Positions 8,384-14,663 of a stretch of 64,000 bases of DNA are shown here, piece after piece. A program made the position numbers and the translations under genes. Location of the stretch: assembly GCA_031549285.1 (NCBI GenBank), contig JAVBPZ010000002.1, forward strand, positions 1 through 64,000, in the 5' to 3' direction. This DNA is from JAAYCI01 sp031549285 (GTDB taxonomy: Bacteria > Bacillota > Clostridia > Oscillospirales > Ruminococcaceae). The notes below the pieces were generated by a model. The model was not told the origin of the DNA. It did no database searches and saw only the letters and a program-made list of their open reading frames with translations. Each line of letters begins with the position of its first letter. The first letter of the stretch is position 1.

Positions 8384-8827
8384 GTGGCAAACTATACCCA
8401 AACCGAACTCGCCGCCGCACTGCAGGCGGTACACGATATGCTCCGCCGCAGTGAAACCGCACAGGCAAAGTTCGCGCCCGGCACTTCCCAGCACACACTG
8501 CAAAAAAACCGCATCCAGGCGCTACGCATCGCCTCGGCGCTTCTTCAGCAGGCGTCCCACACCCCCGCCACCTACACAACAGCAGAGCTGGAACGCGCCA
8601 AACCTCCGCTCGCATCGCTCCTCCGCAAAAGCGAAAAGGCCCAGCAAAAGCTGTCACCCGGAACCTGGCAGCACACCATGCTGGAAAACAACCTGCGCGC
8701 CCTTCACATCGCTTCGTCTTTGCTGGCACAGGCCCTCGCTGCGGCCGTCGCCCCCGCACCCCAAACAATACAAACCCACCCATGCACACAGCCAAAACCC
8801 GCCGGGACCTCGCAACACCCAAAGTGA
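8384..8827 (+). CDS. unknown small protein with two internal repeats
   Basis: A 147-residue protein from a GTG start with GGAGG six bases upstream. Residues 2-57 and 64-116 are two copies of one unit: YTQTELAAAL, LLRRSE-type helix, AQAKFAPGTSQHTLQKNRIQ, ALRIASALL in the first and YTTAELERAK, SLLRKSEKAQQKLSPGTWQH, ALHIASSLLAQAL in the second. Each unit looks like two helices joined by an invariant PGTxQHT loop. The tail (120-147) is Pro/Gln/Thr-rich and probably disordered. No membrane segment or known catalytic motif is seen. I do not recognise the family. It sits 60 bp after the DUF3781 fusion and 55 bp before VanZ on the same strand. Confidence 0.78.
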   Translation: MANYTQTELAAALQAVHDMLRRSETAQAKFAPGTSQHTLQKNRIQALRIASALLQQASHTPATYTTAELERAKPPLASLLRKSEKAQQKLSPGTWQHTMLENNLRALHIASSLLAQALAAAVAPAPQTIQTHPCTQPKPAGTSQHPK

Positions 8828-8882
8828 GACACAAAAATTTCGCGCCCGCTGTGGCGCACAGAATAGAAAAGGAAAAACTCGA

Positions 8883-9407
8883 ATGACCGATAAAACCTAT
8901 ATACGCACCCTGCGCGTGTTGTTTGTGCTGAATGCCCTATTCCTCGCCTGGGCCATTCTTTGGAAATGCGGTGTGCCGTTCATTGGCGCCAGCACGCAGC
9001 GAGTCATCAATCTGGTGCCCTTTCGGGGCAACACCAGTTGGGAAATGCAATTCAACGTTTTGCTGTTTGTGCCCTATGGGTTTCTGCTGTATGCGCTGCC
9101 GCGAAAAGGAAAACAAATCCGGGCATTGTGGTGTCTTCTTTCCGTGATATGCACCAGTGTTTTGCTGGAAATCATGCAGTACATCCTCGCCGCAGGCACA
9201 AGCGACATCACAGATGTGCTGCTAAACACACTCGGCGGCGTGGTTGGAATCGCGGCCTGTTTCCTGATGGCAAAGCTGTTCGGCAAACATGCGCGCACTG
9301 CGGTGTTGGTGGCCGGTGTACTCATGACAACGTTTGACGTTTATGTGTCCGCGTCACTTTTTTTGTTTGGCGTGGTGCACCTTGGCTTCATGATGTTAAT
9401 GATGTAA
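8883..9407 (+). CDS. VanZ family membrane protein
   Basis: A 174-residue protein starting MTDKTYIRTLRVLFVLNALF, preceded by AAAAGGAAAAA. It has about five hydrophobic segments and the VanZ signature: NLVPFRGNTSWEMQFNVLLF, VPYGFLLYALPRK, and EIMQYILAAGTSDITDVLLN followed by GGVVG. VanZ-like proteins are linked to teicoplanin resistance in the vanA cluster and, as stand-alone genes, to unknown cell-envelope functions. No van genes accompany it here. It is the last gene of the probable unit starting at 7616. Confidence 0.9.
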   Translation: MTDKTYIRTLRVLFVLNALFLAWAILWKCGVPFIGASTQRVINLVPFRGNTSWEMQFNVLLFVPYGFLLYALPRKGKQIRALWCLLSVICTSVLLEIMQYILAAGTSDITDVLLNTLGGVVGIAACFLMAKLFGKHARTAVLVAGVLMTTFDVYVSASLFLFGVVHLGFMMLMM

Positions 9408-9429
9408 CTATTCACCTATAGAATGGATA

Positions 9430-9628
9430 AACTGCTGGCCCTGCGGAATTTGACACATCGGGCGACCACCTGTTTCGGAAAACCCGCCGCCCGGCGGAAC
9501 CCTCTGGGGTGCACCTTTTGGCGCTGTTGGACGACATTCACCGCAAAAAGGACCATATCGCCATGGACAAAACCATGCTCCACGGTCGTCAAAACACGGC
9601 ACAAAAACCGTGTGTCAAATCCACATAG
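9430..9628 (+). pseudogene. possible decayed C-terminal coding remnant
   Basis: Between VanZ and the omega-RNA-like element one frame stays open for about 66 codons and reads like protein (HLLALLDDIHRKKDHIAMDK near the middle), ending at TAG 9626-9628. No start codon with a ribosome binding site is present, and the frame is preceded by a stop. It may be the tail of a gene cut by insertion of the adjacent RNA element, or chance. I do not recognise it. Confidence 0.25.
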
Positions 9629-9886
9629 CCATGACCACCCGCTCAGCGGGTGGCTTGCTCAGCGCCTAGAAGGCGCTGGTACCGGCTGGCGCCTGAGGGC
9701 GCATTGAAAAGGTCATGCCTCTTGCATCTCATGCCCTGCCGCCGTTGAAACGGCAAAACTGCTCTTTGTTAGCACATTGGTAACTGATAGCCGCTTTATT
9801 AACACAAAGGGCAAGGGCCTTACAGCTAAAGCAAAGGACTGTCCGACCACCGGCATAGCCGGTGGTGTTCTCGTGCTAAAGCACAA
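9629..9886 (+). ncRNA. full-length HEARO/omega-RNA-like structured RNA, without an IscB gene
   Basis: Nested hairpins are visible: a closing stem CATGACC (9630-9636) with GGTCATG (9711-9717); inside it CCACCCGC-TCA-GCGGGTGG (9635-9653) and AGCGCC-TAGAA-GGCGCT (9661-9677); then GCCG-TTGAAA-CGGC (about 9741-9754); then ACCACCGGC-ATA-GCCGGTGGT (9846-9866) and GTGCT-AA-AGCAC (9873-9884). The last 137 bases equal 1-137. From memory this architecture and sequence match the guide RNA scaffold of gut IscB nucleases. In such RNAs the roughly 16-nt guide lies directly 5' of the scaffold, here about 9613-9628. No IscB frame follows; a terminator does. A trans-acting or relict guide RNA is inferred. Confidence 0.68.
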
Positions 9887-9894
9887 CCCAGAAA

Positions 9895-9935
9895 AGGCCA
9901 GGCAGATTCCTCTGCCCGGCCTGGTTTTTTATTTT
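9895..9935 (+). terminator. intrinsic terminator behind the omega-RNA-like element
   Basis: AGGCCAGGCAGA-TTCC-TCTGCCCGGCCT (one mismatch) followed by TTTTTTATTTT on the plus strand, nine bases past the RNA element. The U-run orientation fits the RNA rather than the converging lectin gene. Confidence 0.75.
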
Positions 9936-9941
9936 ACGTCA

Positions 9942-10661
9942 TCACTTTTTCGCTTTTGCCGCCGGTTTTGCCGGTGCTTTGGGTGCGGCCGGCGCCTTCG
10001 TTGTCGCCGCCTTCGCAGCCGGTTTCTTTGCCACAGGCTTTGCCGGTGCTTTGGGTGCGGCTGGTGCCTTTGCTGTGGCCGCCTTCGCAGCCGGTTTTGC
10101 CGCCGCCTTCACGGCCGGTTTCGCTGCCGCCGCCTTCACGGCTGGCTTCGCCGCTGCGGATTTCTTCGCCACCGGTTTTTTCGCGGGGGCTTTCTTCGCG
10201 GCCGGTTTTTTCGCCGCGGGGGCCGCCTTCGGCGCTTCGCCAACATCCACCCGCACCAGCGACCATTTTTGCGAATCGCTGTCCACATCTTCCCATATCT
10301 GCACCGGGGTGCCGTCACCGGTCCCCAGCTGAATCAAATCCAGCACCTTGCCGGAATGCTTCGAGCGAATCTTCACATATCCGTCGCCGATATCCTCCAG
10401 CTGCCACAGCTGGCTGTCGGACCCCAGGTAATCCCACTGGTGCACCCAGGTCCCGTTGTCCAGGCCCTGCAGCGCCACGTCCAGCACCTTGCCGGAAAAG
10501 ATATTTACAATCTTGTAATAATCGCCCACCACTTTTTCCAGCTGCCAGCGCTGGGTGTTGCCTTCCGCGTCGGCCCAAATGCGAACCCCGCCGCCGTTTT
10601 CGCGGTTAAACTCGCCCACTTCCAAAACCTTGCCGTTTTTGGTGCTGATGGTATAAATCAT
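9942..10661 (-). CDS. ricin-type beta-trefoil lectin with a histone-H1-like Ala/Lys/Pro tail
   Basis: A 239-residue protein starting MIYTISTKNGKVLEVGEF; the start at 10661 has AGTGGAGAA upstream. Residues 1-140 hold three repeats, each with a GKVLxV/L strand and a Q-x-W motif (TQRWQL, SQLWQL, SQKWSL), the hallmark of a RICIN carbohydrate-binding trefoil. Residues about 148-239 are a low-complexity tail of AAKKPAAKKAPAKK-type repeats, like bacterial histone-H1-like or AlgP proteins. There is no signal peptide, so it should be cytoplasmic, which is odd for a lectin; glycogen or nucleic acid are possible partners. The glycogen branching enzyme at 19172 has a similar tail. A clear promoter lies at 10795-10767. 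Confidence 0.88.
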   Translation of the reverse strand: MIYTISTKNGKVLEVGEFNRENGGGVRIWADAEGNTQRWQLEKVVGDYYKIVNIFSGKVLDVALQGLDNGTWVHQWDYLGSDSQLWQLEDIGDGYVKIRSKHSGKVLDLIQLGTGDGTPVQIWEDVDSDSQKWSLVRVDVGEAPKAAPAAKKPAAKKAPAKKPVAKKSAAAKPAVKAAAAKPAVKAAAKPAAKAATAKAPAAPKAPAKPVAKKPAAKAATTKAPAAPKAPAKPAAKAKK

Positions 10662-10766
10662 ATAATTCTCCACTGTTTGTTTTTTCAAGGGTACTCCACT
10701 CCTTTTCTGCTGGTGCCGCACGGTGCCCGCGGCGCAAAAAACAACGCTGCTTCCCATATCTCAAAA

Positions 10767-10795
10767 AGTATACCATGGCAAAATGGATAATTCAA
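10767..10795 (-). promoter_or_regulatory. promoter of the lectin gene
   Basis: On the minus strand: TTGAAT, 17-bp spacer, TATACT. The transcript would have a leader of about 100 nt before the ATG at 10661. Confidence 0.6.
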
Positions 10796-10848
10796 TCACA
10801 AGTGCCAAAATTTACGATATATTAACTTTTCTTTGTTGGCTGCGCCAC

Positions 10849-11382
10849 TCACGCCTTCAGCCCAGCCTCCAGCTCCGCCATCACGGTGTCGGCGTCCTCG
10901 CACATCGCCAGCAAAATCTCGCCGGTCGGCGCCACCTTTATCTTCGCGTTGCTGGCTATGGCGTACTGTTCCGGCAAATAGTTTTCCTGCGCGGCTTTCT
11001 GCTGTTCCACATAGGCGTTCAGCTGGTCCATCACCGCCTGCTGCTTGCCCTCCGCCGGCAAAATAATCGCCACACCATATACTTTTATTATGGTAGAAGC
11101 CAGGCTGATGGCATACTTGTCCATGTCCGCCTCCACAAACCCGCCGGTGGGGCCGAACACCGCCTCCATCTTCAGCGGGTCGTTTTCACCGGCGCCGGCC
11201 CCCTCGCGGGTGGCCGCATCCGCCACAATCTGGTATATGTCCAGCGTATTCATTTCCGCCGGGCGGGCCGCCTGCAGCACATCTATATAGTTGTTGGCCG
11301 AGCCGGTCGCGTTCTCGCCGCATCCCACAGCCAGCACCGCCAGCAGCAAACAGGCCAGCAGTACACTCATTACTTTTTTCAT
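10849..11382 (-). CDS. DUF4358 lipoprotein
   Basis: A 177-residue protein starting MKKVMSVLLACLLLAVLAVG. The start at 11382 is preceded by AAGGAG with an 11-base gap. Residues 1-20 form a lipoprotein signal peptide and C21 in LAVGC is the lipidation site. The mature part has the pattern of the DUF4358 family found in Clostridia: a PLKMEAVFGPTGGFVEADMD segment, then KYAISLASTIIKVYGVAIIL and QQAVMDQLNAYVEQQKAAQE. Function is unknown; it should sit on the outer face of the membrane. It is on its own, downstream of the Lrp-type regulator on the same strand with a 154-bp gap. Confidence 0.85.
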   Translation of the reverse strand: MKKVMSVLLACLLLAVLAVGCGENATGSANNYIDVLQAARPAEMNTLDIYQIVADAATREGAGAGENDPLKMEAVFGPTGGFVEADMDKYAISLASTIIKVYGVAIILPAEGKQQAVMDQLNAYVEQQKAAQENYLPEQYAIASNAKIKVAPTGEILLAMCEDADTVMAELEAGLKA

Positions 11383-11536
11383 GGTGCAAAACACTCCTTG
11401 TAACTTTCTTGCGGCTGGCGGCGCGCCCCGGCCCCGGCAGATATACCCACCGGCCAAAAGAACCTCCACCACGCCAAACACACAGAATTGTATCACGAAA
11501 CCCTTCCCCACGCAAGAGGCCCCGTCCACGCCGCCA

Positions 11537-11965
11537 TCACAGCGGCAGCGCCCCGCCCGGGGTAGAGGACAGAATAATCTGCGTGTTGGTCTGGCCCATT
11601 TTCTGTATACGGCTCAGCAGCTGCTCTAGCGCCACAATATCACGGCAGCGTACCTTTACCATGTGGCTATAGGTGCCGGTCACCTGGTAACATTCCTCTA
11701 CTGTCTCCTCGGCCGCCAGCATGCCAAAAAACGCCGGCCTGTCGGGCGGCAGCACCGAAATGGACACCAGCGCACGGATGTTGCTTTTGGCCAAATCCGG
11801 GTTTGCCCGCACGGTGTACCCCACAATAACCCCGCTCGCCTCCAGCCGCCGTATCCTTTCCGACACAGCCGGCGAGGTCAGCGACACCTTGCTGGCTATC
11901 TCCTTCACTGTCATGCGGGCGTTCGCTGCCAGCAGCAATAAAATTTTGCGGTCCACCTCGTCCAT
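11537..11965 (-). CDS. Lrp/AsnC family transcriptional regulator
   Basis: A 142-residue protein starting MDEVDRKILLLLAANARMTV with GGAGATG upstream. Residues 1-55 are the winged helix-turn-helix (KEIASKVSLTSPAVSERIRRLEASGVI), and residues about 65-140 are the RAM/AsnC effector domain (ALVSISVLPPDRPAFFGMLA, CYQVTGTYSHMVKVRCRD). Such proteins form dimers to octamers and respond to amino acids. The small size is normal for the family. The target is not evident; a strong promoter at 12082-12054 with a long AT-rich leader (about 80 nt) would allow autoregulation, which is common in the family. Confidence 0.93.
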   Translation of the reverse strand: MDEVDRKILLLLAANARMTVKEIASKVSLTSPAVSERIRRLEASGVIVGYTVRANPDLAKSNIRALVSISVLPPDRPAFFGMLAAEETVEECYQVTGTYSHMVKVRCRDIVALEQLLSRIQKMGQTNTQIILSSTPGGALPL

Positions 11966-12053
11966 ATATCAACATCTCCTTGCATTATTAAGGCAAATTT
12001 ACTCTCTCGCCCCAAAATAATAATTATATTAATTCAAACTCTCCATTTTCTTC

Positions 12054-12082
12054 ATTATATTAAATATCCACCCTATTGTAAA
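12054..12082 (-). promoter_or_regulatory. promoter of the Lrp/AsnC gene
   Basis: On the minus strand: TTTACA, 17-bp spacer, TATAAT, in a very AT-rich segment. It points away from the candidate small-RNA promoter 33 bp to its right. Confidence 0.65.
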
Positions 12083-12114
12083 TAACTATGTTCGATTTTT
12101 CTGACATTCCACCA

Positions 12115-12143
12115 TTGACAAAGTTAGCCGCGCCCTGTAAAAT
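12115..12143 (+). promoter_or_regulatory. promoter of a candidate small RNA
   Basis: TTGACA, 17-bp spacer, TAAAAT: close to consensus. No reading frame follows; a strong terminator lies about 50 bp beyond the predicted start. Confidence 0.6.
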
Positions 12144-12149
12144 ATAAGT

Positions 12150-12224
12150 ACAATAAAGAAAACTCTTTATTTGTATTTTCCCACCCCTCTATACAAAAAG
12201 GGCTGCCGAAAGGCAGCCCTTTTT
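12150..12224 (+). ncRNA. candidate small RNA of about 75 nt
   Basis: From the predicted start near 12150 the RNA would contain a first hairpin (AATAAAGA-AAAC-TCTTTATT, 12152-12171), a short single-stranded C-rich linker and the terminator hairpin at 12195-12224. It has no coding potential. It could be an independent regulatory RNA. No known family is recognised. Confidence 0.4.
12195..12224 (+). terminator. strong intrinsic terminator
   Basis: Perfect AAAAAGGGCTGCC-GAAA-GGCAGCCCTTTTT hairpin with a GAAA tetraloop, 13-bp stem and U-run. A diverged relative lies at 12406-12439. Confidence 0.85.
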
Positions 12225-12228
12225 GTTC

Positions 12229-12264
12229 GTCTGTCTAAAAAGTGTCTTCACTTTTTAGACAGAC
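12229..12264. repeat. perfect 16-bp inverted repeat
   Basis: GTCTGTCTAAAAAGTG-TCTT-CACTTTTTAGACAGAC: 16-bp arms around a 4-nt loop, directly after the terminator. A similar hairpin with a different sequence (16-bp arms, TGTC and AAAA in common) is at 21868-21904, so this may be a class of mobile or regulatory hairpin. Confidence 0.7.
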
Positions 12265-12267
12265 CAG

Positions 12268-12323
12268 CGATATTGGGAGGACGCCTTACACATTCATTAA
12301 TAGCCTTATTCCTCCCAATATCG
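12268..12323. repeat. 14-bp inverted repeat with a 28-nt centre
   Basis: CGATATTGGGAGGA (12268-12281) and its exact complement TCCTCCCAATATCG (12310-12323). The arms are too far apart for a terminator; it resembles a tiny inverted-repeat element (MITE-like). No coding content. Confidence 0.6.
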
Positions 12324-12330
12324 TTTATTT

Positions 12331-12385
12331 AAAATGGAGGAGAGGGCCGCAGCCCCACTCCCCCAAGCCCCTTTCCCTGCTTTTA
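12331..12385. repeat. GC-rich hairpin repeat, copy 2
   Basis: Same unit as 143-200: AAAATGGAGGAGAGGGCCGC, then AGCCCCACTCCCCCAAGCCC and a TTTCCCTGCTTTT end. It differs from copy 1 at a handful of positions, mostly in the loop. Confidence 0.65.
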
Positions 12386-12405
12386 GGACGTTACTATACA
12401 AACTG

Positions 12406-12439
12406 ACAAAAAAGGCTGCCTTTTGGCAACCCTTTTTGT
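12406..12439 (-). terminator. terminator of the glpK-yfcE unit
   Basis: ACAAAAAGGGTTGCC-AAAA-GGCAGCCTTTTTTGT on the minus strand, 36 bp past the yfcE stop, with a U-run. The reverse strand also forms a plausible terminator. Confidence 0.7.
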
Positions 12440-12474
12440 GTTTCCCCTATTAAATAAGCGATAAAAAAGGAACG

Positions 12475-13014
12475 CTACGCCTTCCACCGCCCCAGCACCG
12501 CACCCGATAAATTAAACCGGGTGAAGGTGCCCGCGTCATAAATCATATAGCTGTTCTGCCCGTCCTTTGGCAGTGCTATGGACCCCGGGTTTAGGTACAC
12601 CTTGTCCCCCATGGCGCGCTCTTCCCCGCGGTGGGTGTGGCCGCACAGCAAAATATCCCCTGATGCCAGCGGCGGCGGGCCGGACGGCCCATACAAATGC
12701 CCATGGGTAACGCACACGGTATGCCCATCCACAAACAGCATGGCAATCTCGCCCGTCAGCGGGAACTCCAGCACCATCTGGTCCACGTCGGAATCACAGT
12801 TCCCCTGCACCGCAATAATCCGTTCTTTCATGCCATTCAGTATATTGATAACCTCCTGCGGGGCATACGCCTCGGGCGGGTCGTTCCGCGGCCCATGGTT
12901 CAGCAAATCACCGGTCAATATCAGCCGATCGGGCCACTGGGTCAAAAACAGTTCCCGCAGCGCCAGCGCGTACTTGGCCGACCCATGAATATCACCCGCA
13001 ATCAACAGCTTCAT
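12475..13014 (-). CDS. yfcE: YfcE-type metallophosphodiesterase
   Basis: A 179-residue protein starting MKLLIAGDIHGSAKYALALR at 13014, with GGGAGGAAGC upstream. All calcineurin-like metal motifs are present: GDIHGS (D8, H10), GDLLNHGPRN, GNCD, THGHLYG and CGHTHRGEE. PEAYAPQEVINILNGMKERI and the final LNPGSIALPKDG match the MJ0936/YfcE group that hydrolyses phosphodiester model substrates with Mn2+. The ATG overlaps the glpK stop as ATGA, so the two are translationally coupled. A role in glycerophosphodiester breakdown feeding GlpK is a reasonable inference but unproven; the family's natural substrate is not settled. Confidence 0.92.
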   Translation of the reverse strand: MKLLIAGDIHGSAKYALALRELFLTQWPDRLILTGDLLNHGPRNDPPEAYAPQEVINILNGMKERIIAVQGNCDSDVDQMVLEFPLTGEIAMLFVDGHTVCVTHGHLYGPSGPPPLASGDILLCGHTHRGEERAMGDKVYLNPGSIALPKDGQNSYMIYDAGTFTRFNLSGAVLGRWKA

Positions 13015-14498
13015 GCTTCCTCCCATCCTTTCGCCCGTTCTACCGCCTTTTCCCAGCCGCGGCACAGCCGCACCGCCTCGGCCTCGGCCATCTCTGGCTC
13101 ATACAGTTTATCCAGCGTCCACTGCCCGCGAATATCCTCTAAGCTACGCCACACCCCAACGGCCAGCCCCGCCAGGTAAGCAGCCCCCAGTGCAGTGGTC
13201 TCGCGAATCATCGGCCGGCGCACCACCACCCCGGAAATATCCGCCTGAAACTGCATCAACAGGTTGTTGGCCGACGCGCCGCCGTCCACCCGCAGCTCCC
13301 GGAACGGCACCCCGGCATCCTGCTCCATGGCGGCCAGCACGTCCCGCGTCTGGTAGGCAATGCTCTCCAGCGCCGCGCGTATGATATGATCGCGCCCTGT
13401 GCCCCGCGTCAACCCCACAATGGTTCCGCGCGCGTACATGTCCCAGTATGGCGCCCCCAGCCCGGTAAAGGCCGGTACCACATACACCCCGCCGGTGTCC
13501 TTCACTTTTGCCGCGAAATACTCGCTGTCGGCGCTATCGTTAATCATCTTCATCTCGTCCCGCAGCCACTGAATTACCGCGCCGCCCACAAACACGCTGC
13601 CCTCCAGCGCATAGGTCACCTTGTCCCCCAGCTTTGCCGCCACAGTGGTCAACAGGCCGTGGTGGCTGTCCACCGGCTCGCTTCCGGTGTTCATCAGCAT
13701 AAAGCACCCGGTGCCATAGGTGTTTTTTACATCCCCTTTTTCAAAACAGGTCTGGCCAAATAGCGCGGCCTGCTGGTCGCCCGCAATGCCCGCAATCGGC
13801 ACCTGCACGCCGCCCAGCGGGGTTTCTCCATACACCTCGCTACTGCTGCACACCCGTGGCAACATTGCCCGTGGCACACCAAACACGCCGCACAACTCGT
13901 CATCCCAGTCCATGGTGTGTATGTTATACAACAGCGTGCGGCTGGCGTTGGTGGCATCGGTCACATGTACGCGGCCCTCGGTCAGTTTCCATATCAGCCA
14001 GCTGTCCACCGTGCCGAACAGCACCTCGCCTTTTTCAGCCTTTGCGCGCACACCCGGCACGTTGTCTAAAATCCATTTCACCTTGGTGGCGGAAAAATAC
14101 GCATCCAGCAGCAACCCTGTTTTCGCGTGGATCATCGGGCCGTATCCGGCGGTTTCCAGCTGTTTACACACATCCGCAGTCCGGCGACACTGCCACACAA
14201 TGGCATTGTACACCGGGCGGCCGGTGGCCGCGTCCCATACCACGGTGGTCTCGCGCTGGTTGGTAATGCCAATGGCCGCCACATCCCTGCCGGTCACGCC
14301 ACTCTTTGCAAGCACCTCCATCATCACCCCGACCTCGCTGGCGTAAATCTCCAGCGGGTCGTGCTCCACCCAGCCGGGTTTTGGGTAATGCTGTGTGAAC
14401 TCCTTCTGCGCCATCCCTGCAATATTCTGGTGTTCATCAAATAAAATAGCCCGGCTGGAGGTAGTCCCCTGGTCCAGCGCCATGACATATTTCGGCAT
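13011..14498 (-). CDS. glpK: glycerol kinase
   Basis: A 495-residue FGGY-family kinase of the normal length (about 500). MPKYVMALDQGTTSSRAILF at the N-terminus carries the ATP-phosphate loop (D9QGTTSS); HYPKPGWVEHDPLEI, ITNQRETTVVWD, NAIVWQCRRT, VDSWLIWKLT, GIAGDQQAALFGQ, NTYGTGCFMLMNTG and LRVDGGASANNLLMQFQADI are all diagnostic of GlpK. It phosphorylates glycerol with ATP to glycerol 3-phosphate in the cytoplasm. No glpF or glpD is adjacent; instead a metallophosphodiesterase gene is coupled downstream by an ATGA overlap. AGGGGATACGGG precedes the ATG. Confidence 0.97.
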   Translation of the reverse strand: MPKYVMALDQGTTSSRAILFDEHQNIAGMAQKEFTQHYPKPGWVEHDPLEIYASEVGVMMEVLAKSGVTGRDVAAIGITNQRETTVVWDAATGRPVYNAIVWQCRRTADVCKQLETAGYGPMIHAKTGLLLDAYFSATKVKWILDNVPGVRAKAEKGEVLFGTVDSWLIWKLTEGRVHVTDATNASRTLLYNIHTMDWDDELCGVFGVPRAMLPRVCSSSEVYGETPLGGVQVPIAGIAGDQQAALFGQTCFEKGDVKNTYGTGCFMLMNTGSEPVDSHHGLLTTVAAKLGDKVTYALEGSVFVGGAVIQWLRDEMKMINDSADSEYFAAKVKDTGGVYVVPAFTGLGAPYWDMYARGTIVGLTRGTGRDHIIRAALESIAYQTRDVLAAMEQDAGVPFRELRVDGGASANNLLMQFQADISGVVVRRPMIRETTALGAAYLAGLAVGVWRSLEDIRGQWTLDKLYEPEMAEAEAVRLCRGWEKAVERAKGWEEA

Positions 14499-14598
14499 CC
14501 CGTATCCCCTTTCCCTTTCCGTACATCAGCCCATCCCGGCTGTTTCCCCAAAAAAGAAGCGCCATCACAAAAACCGACAGTAAATTTGCTTCGGCGGC

Positions 14599-14627
14599 TT
14601 GCGGCCTACTACGGTGTATTGTATAAT
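14599..14627 (+). promoter_or_regulatory. promoter of the dCMP deaminase gene
   Basis: TTGCGG, 17-bp spacer, perfect TATAAT. Predicted start near 14634, giving a 30-nt leader with GGGAGG eight bases before the TTG start. Confidence 0.7.
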
Positions 14628-14663
14628 AAACAGATAGGAAAACCGCATAGGGAGGCAGCGCCA

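Noticed and set aside
9408..9941. IscB, IsrB or TnpB coding sequence next to the omega-RNA-like element
   Set aside because: No RuvC or HNH motifs were found in any frame nearby; the longest sensible frame is the 66-codon remnant.
9777..10790. Open frame of 337 codons from the RNA element through the lectin gene
   Set aside because: Antisense to the lectin and its Ala/Lys tail, whose repetitive codons keep the opposite frames open.
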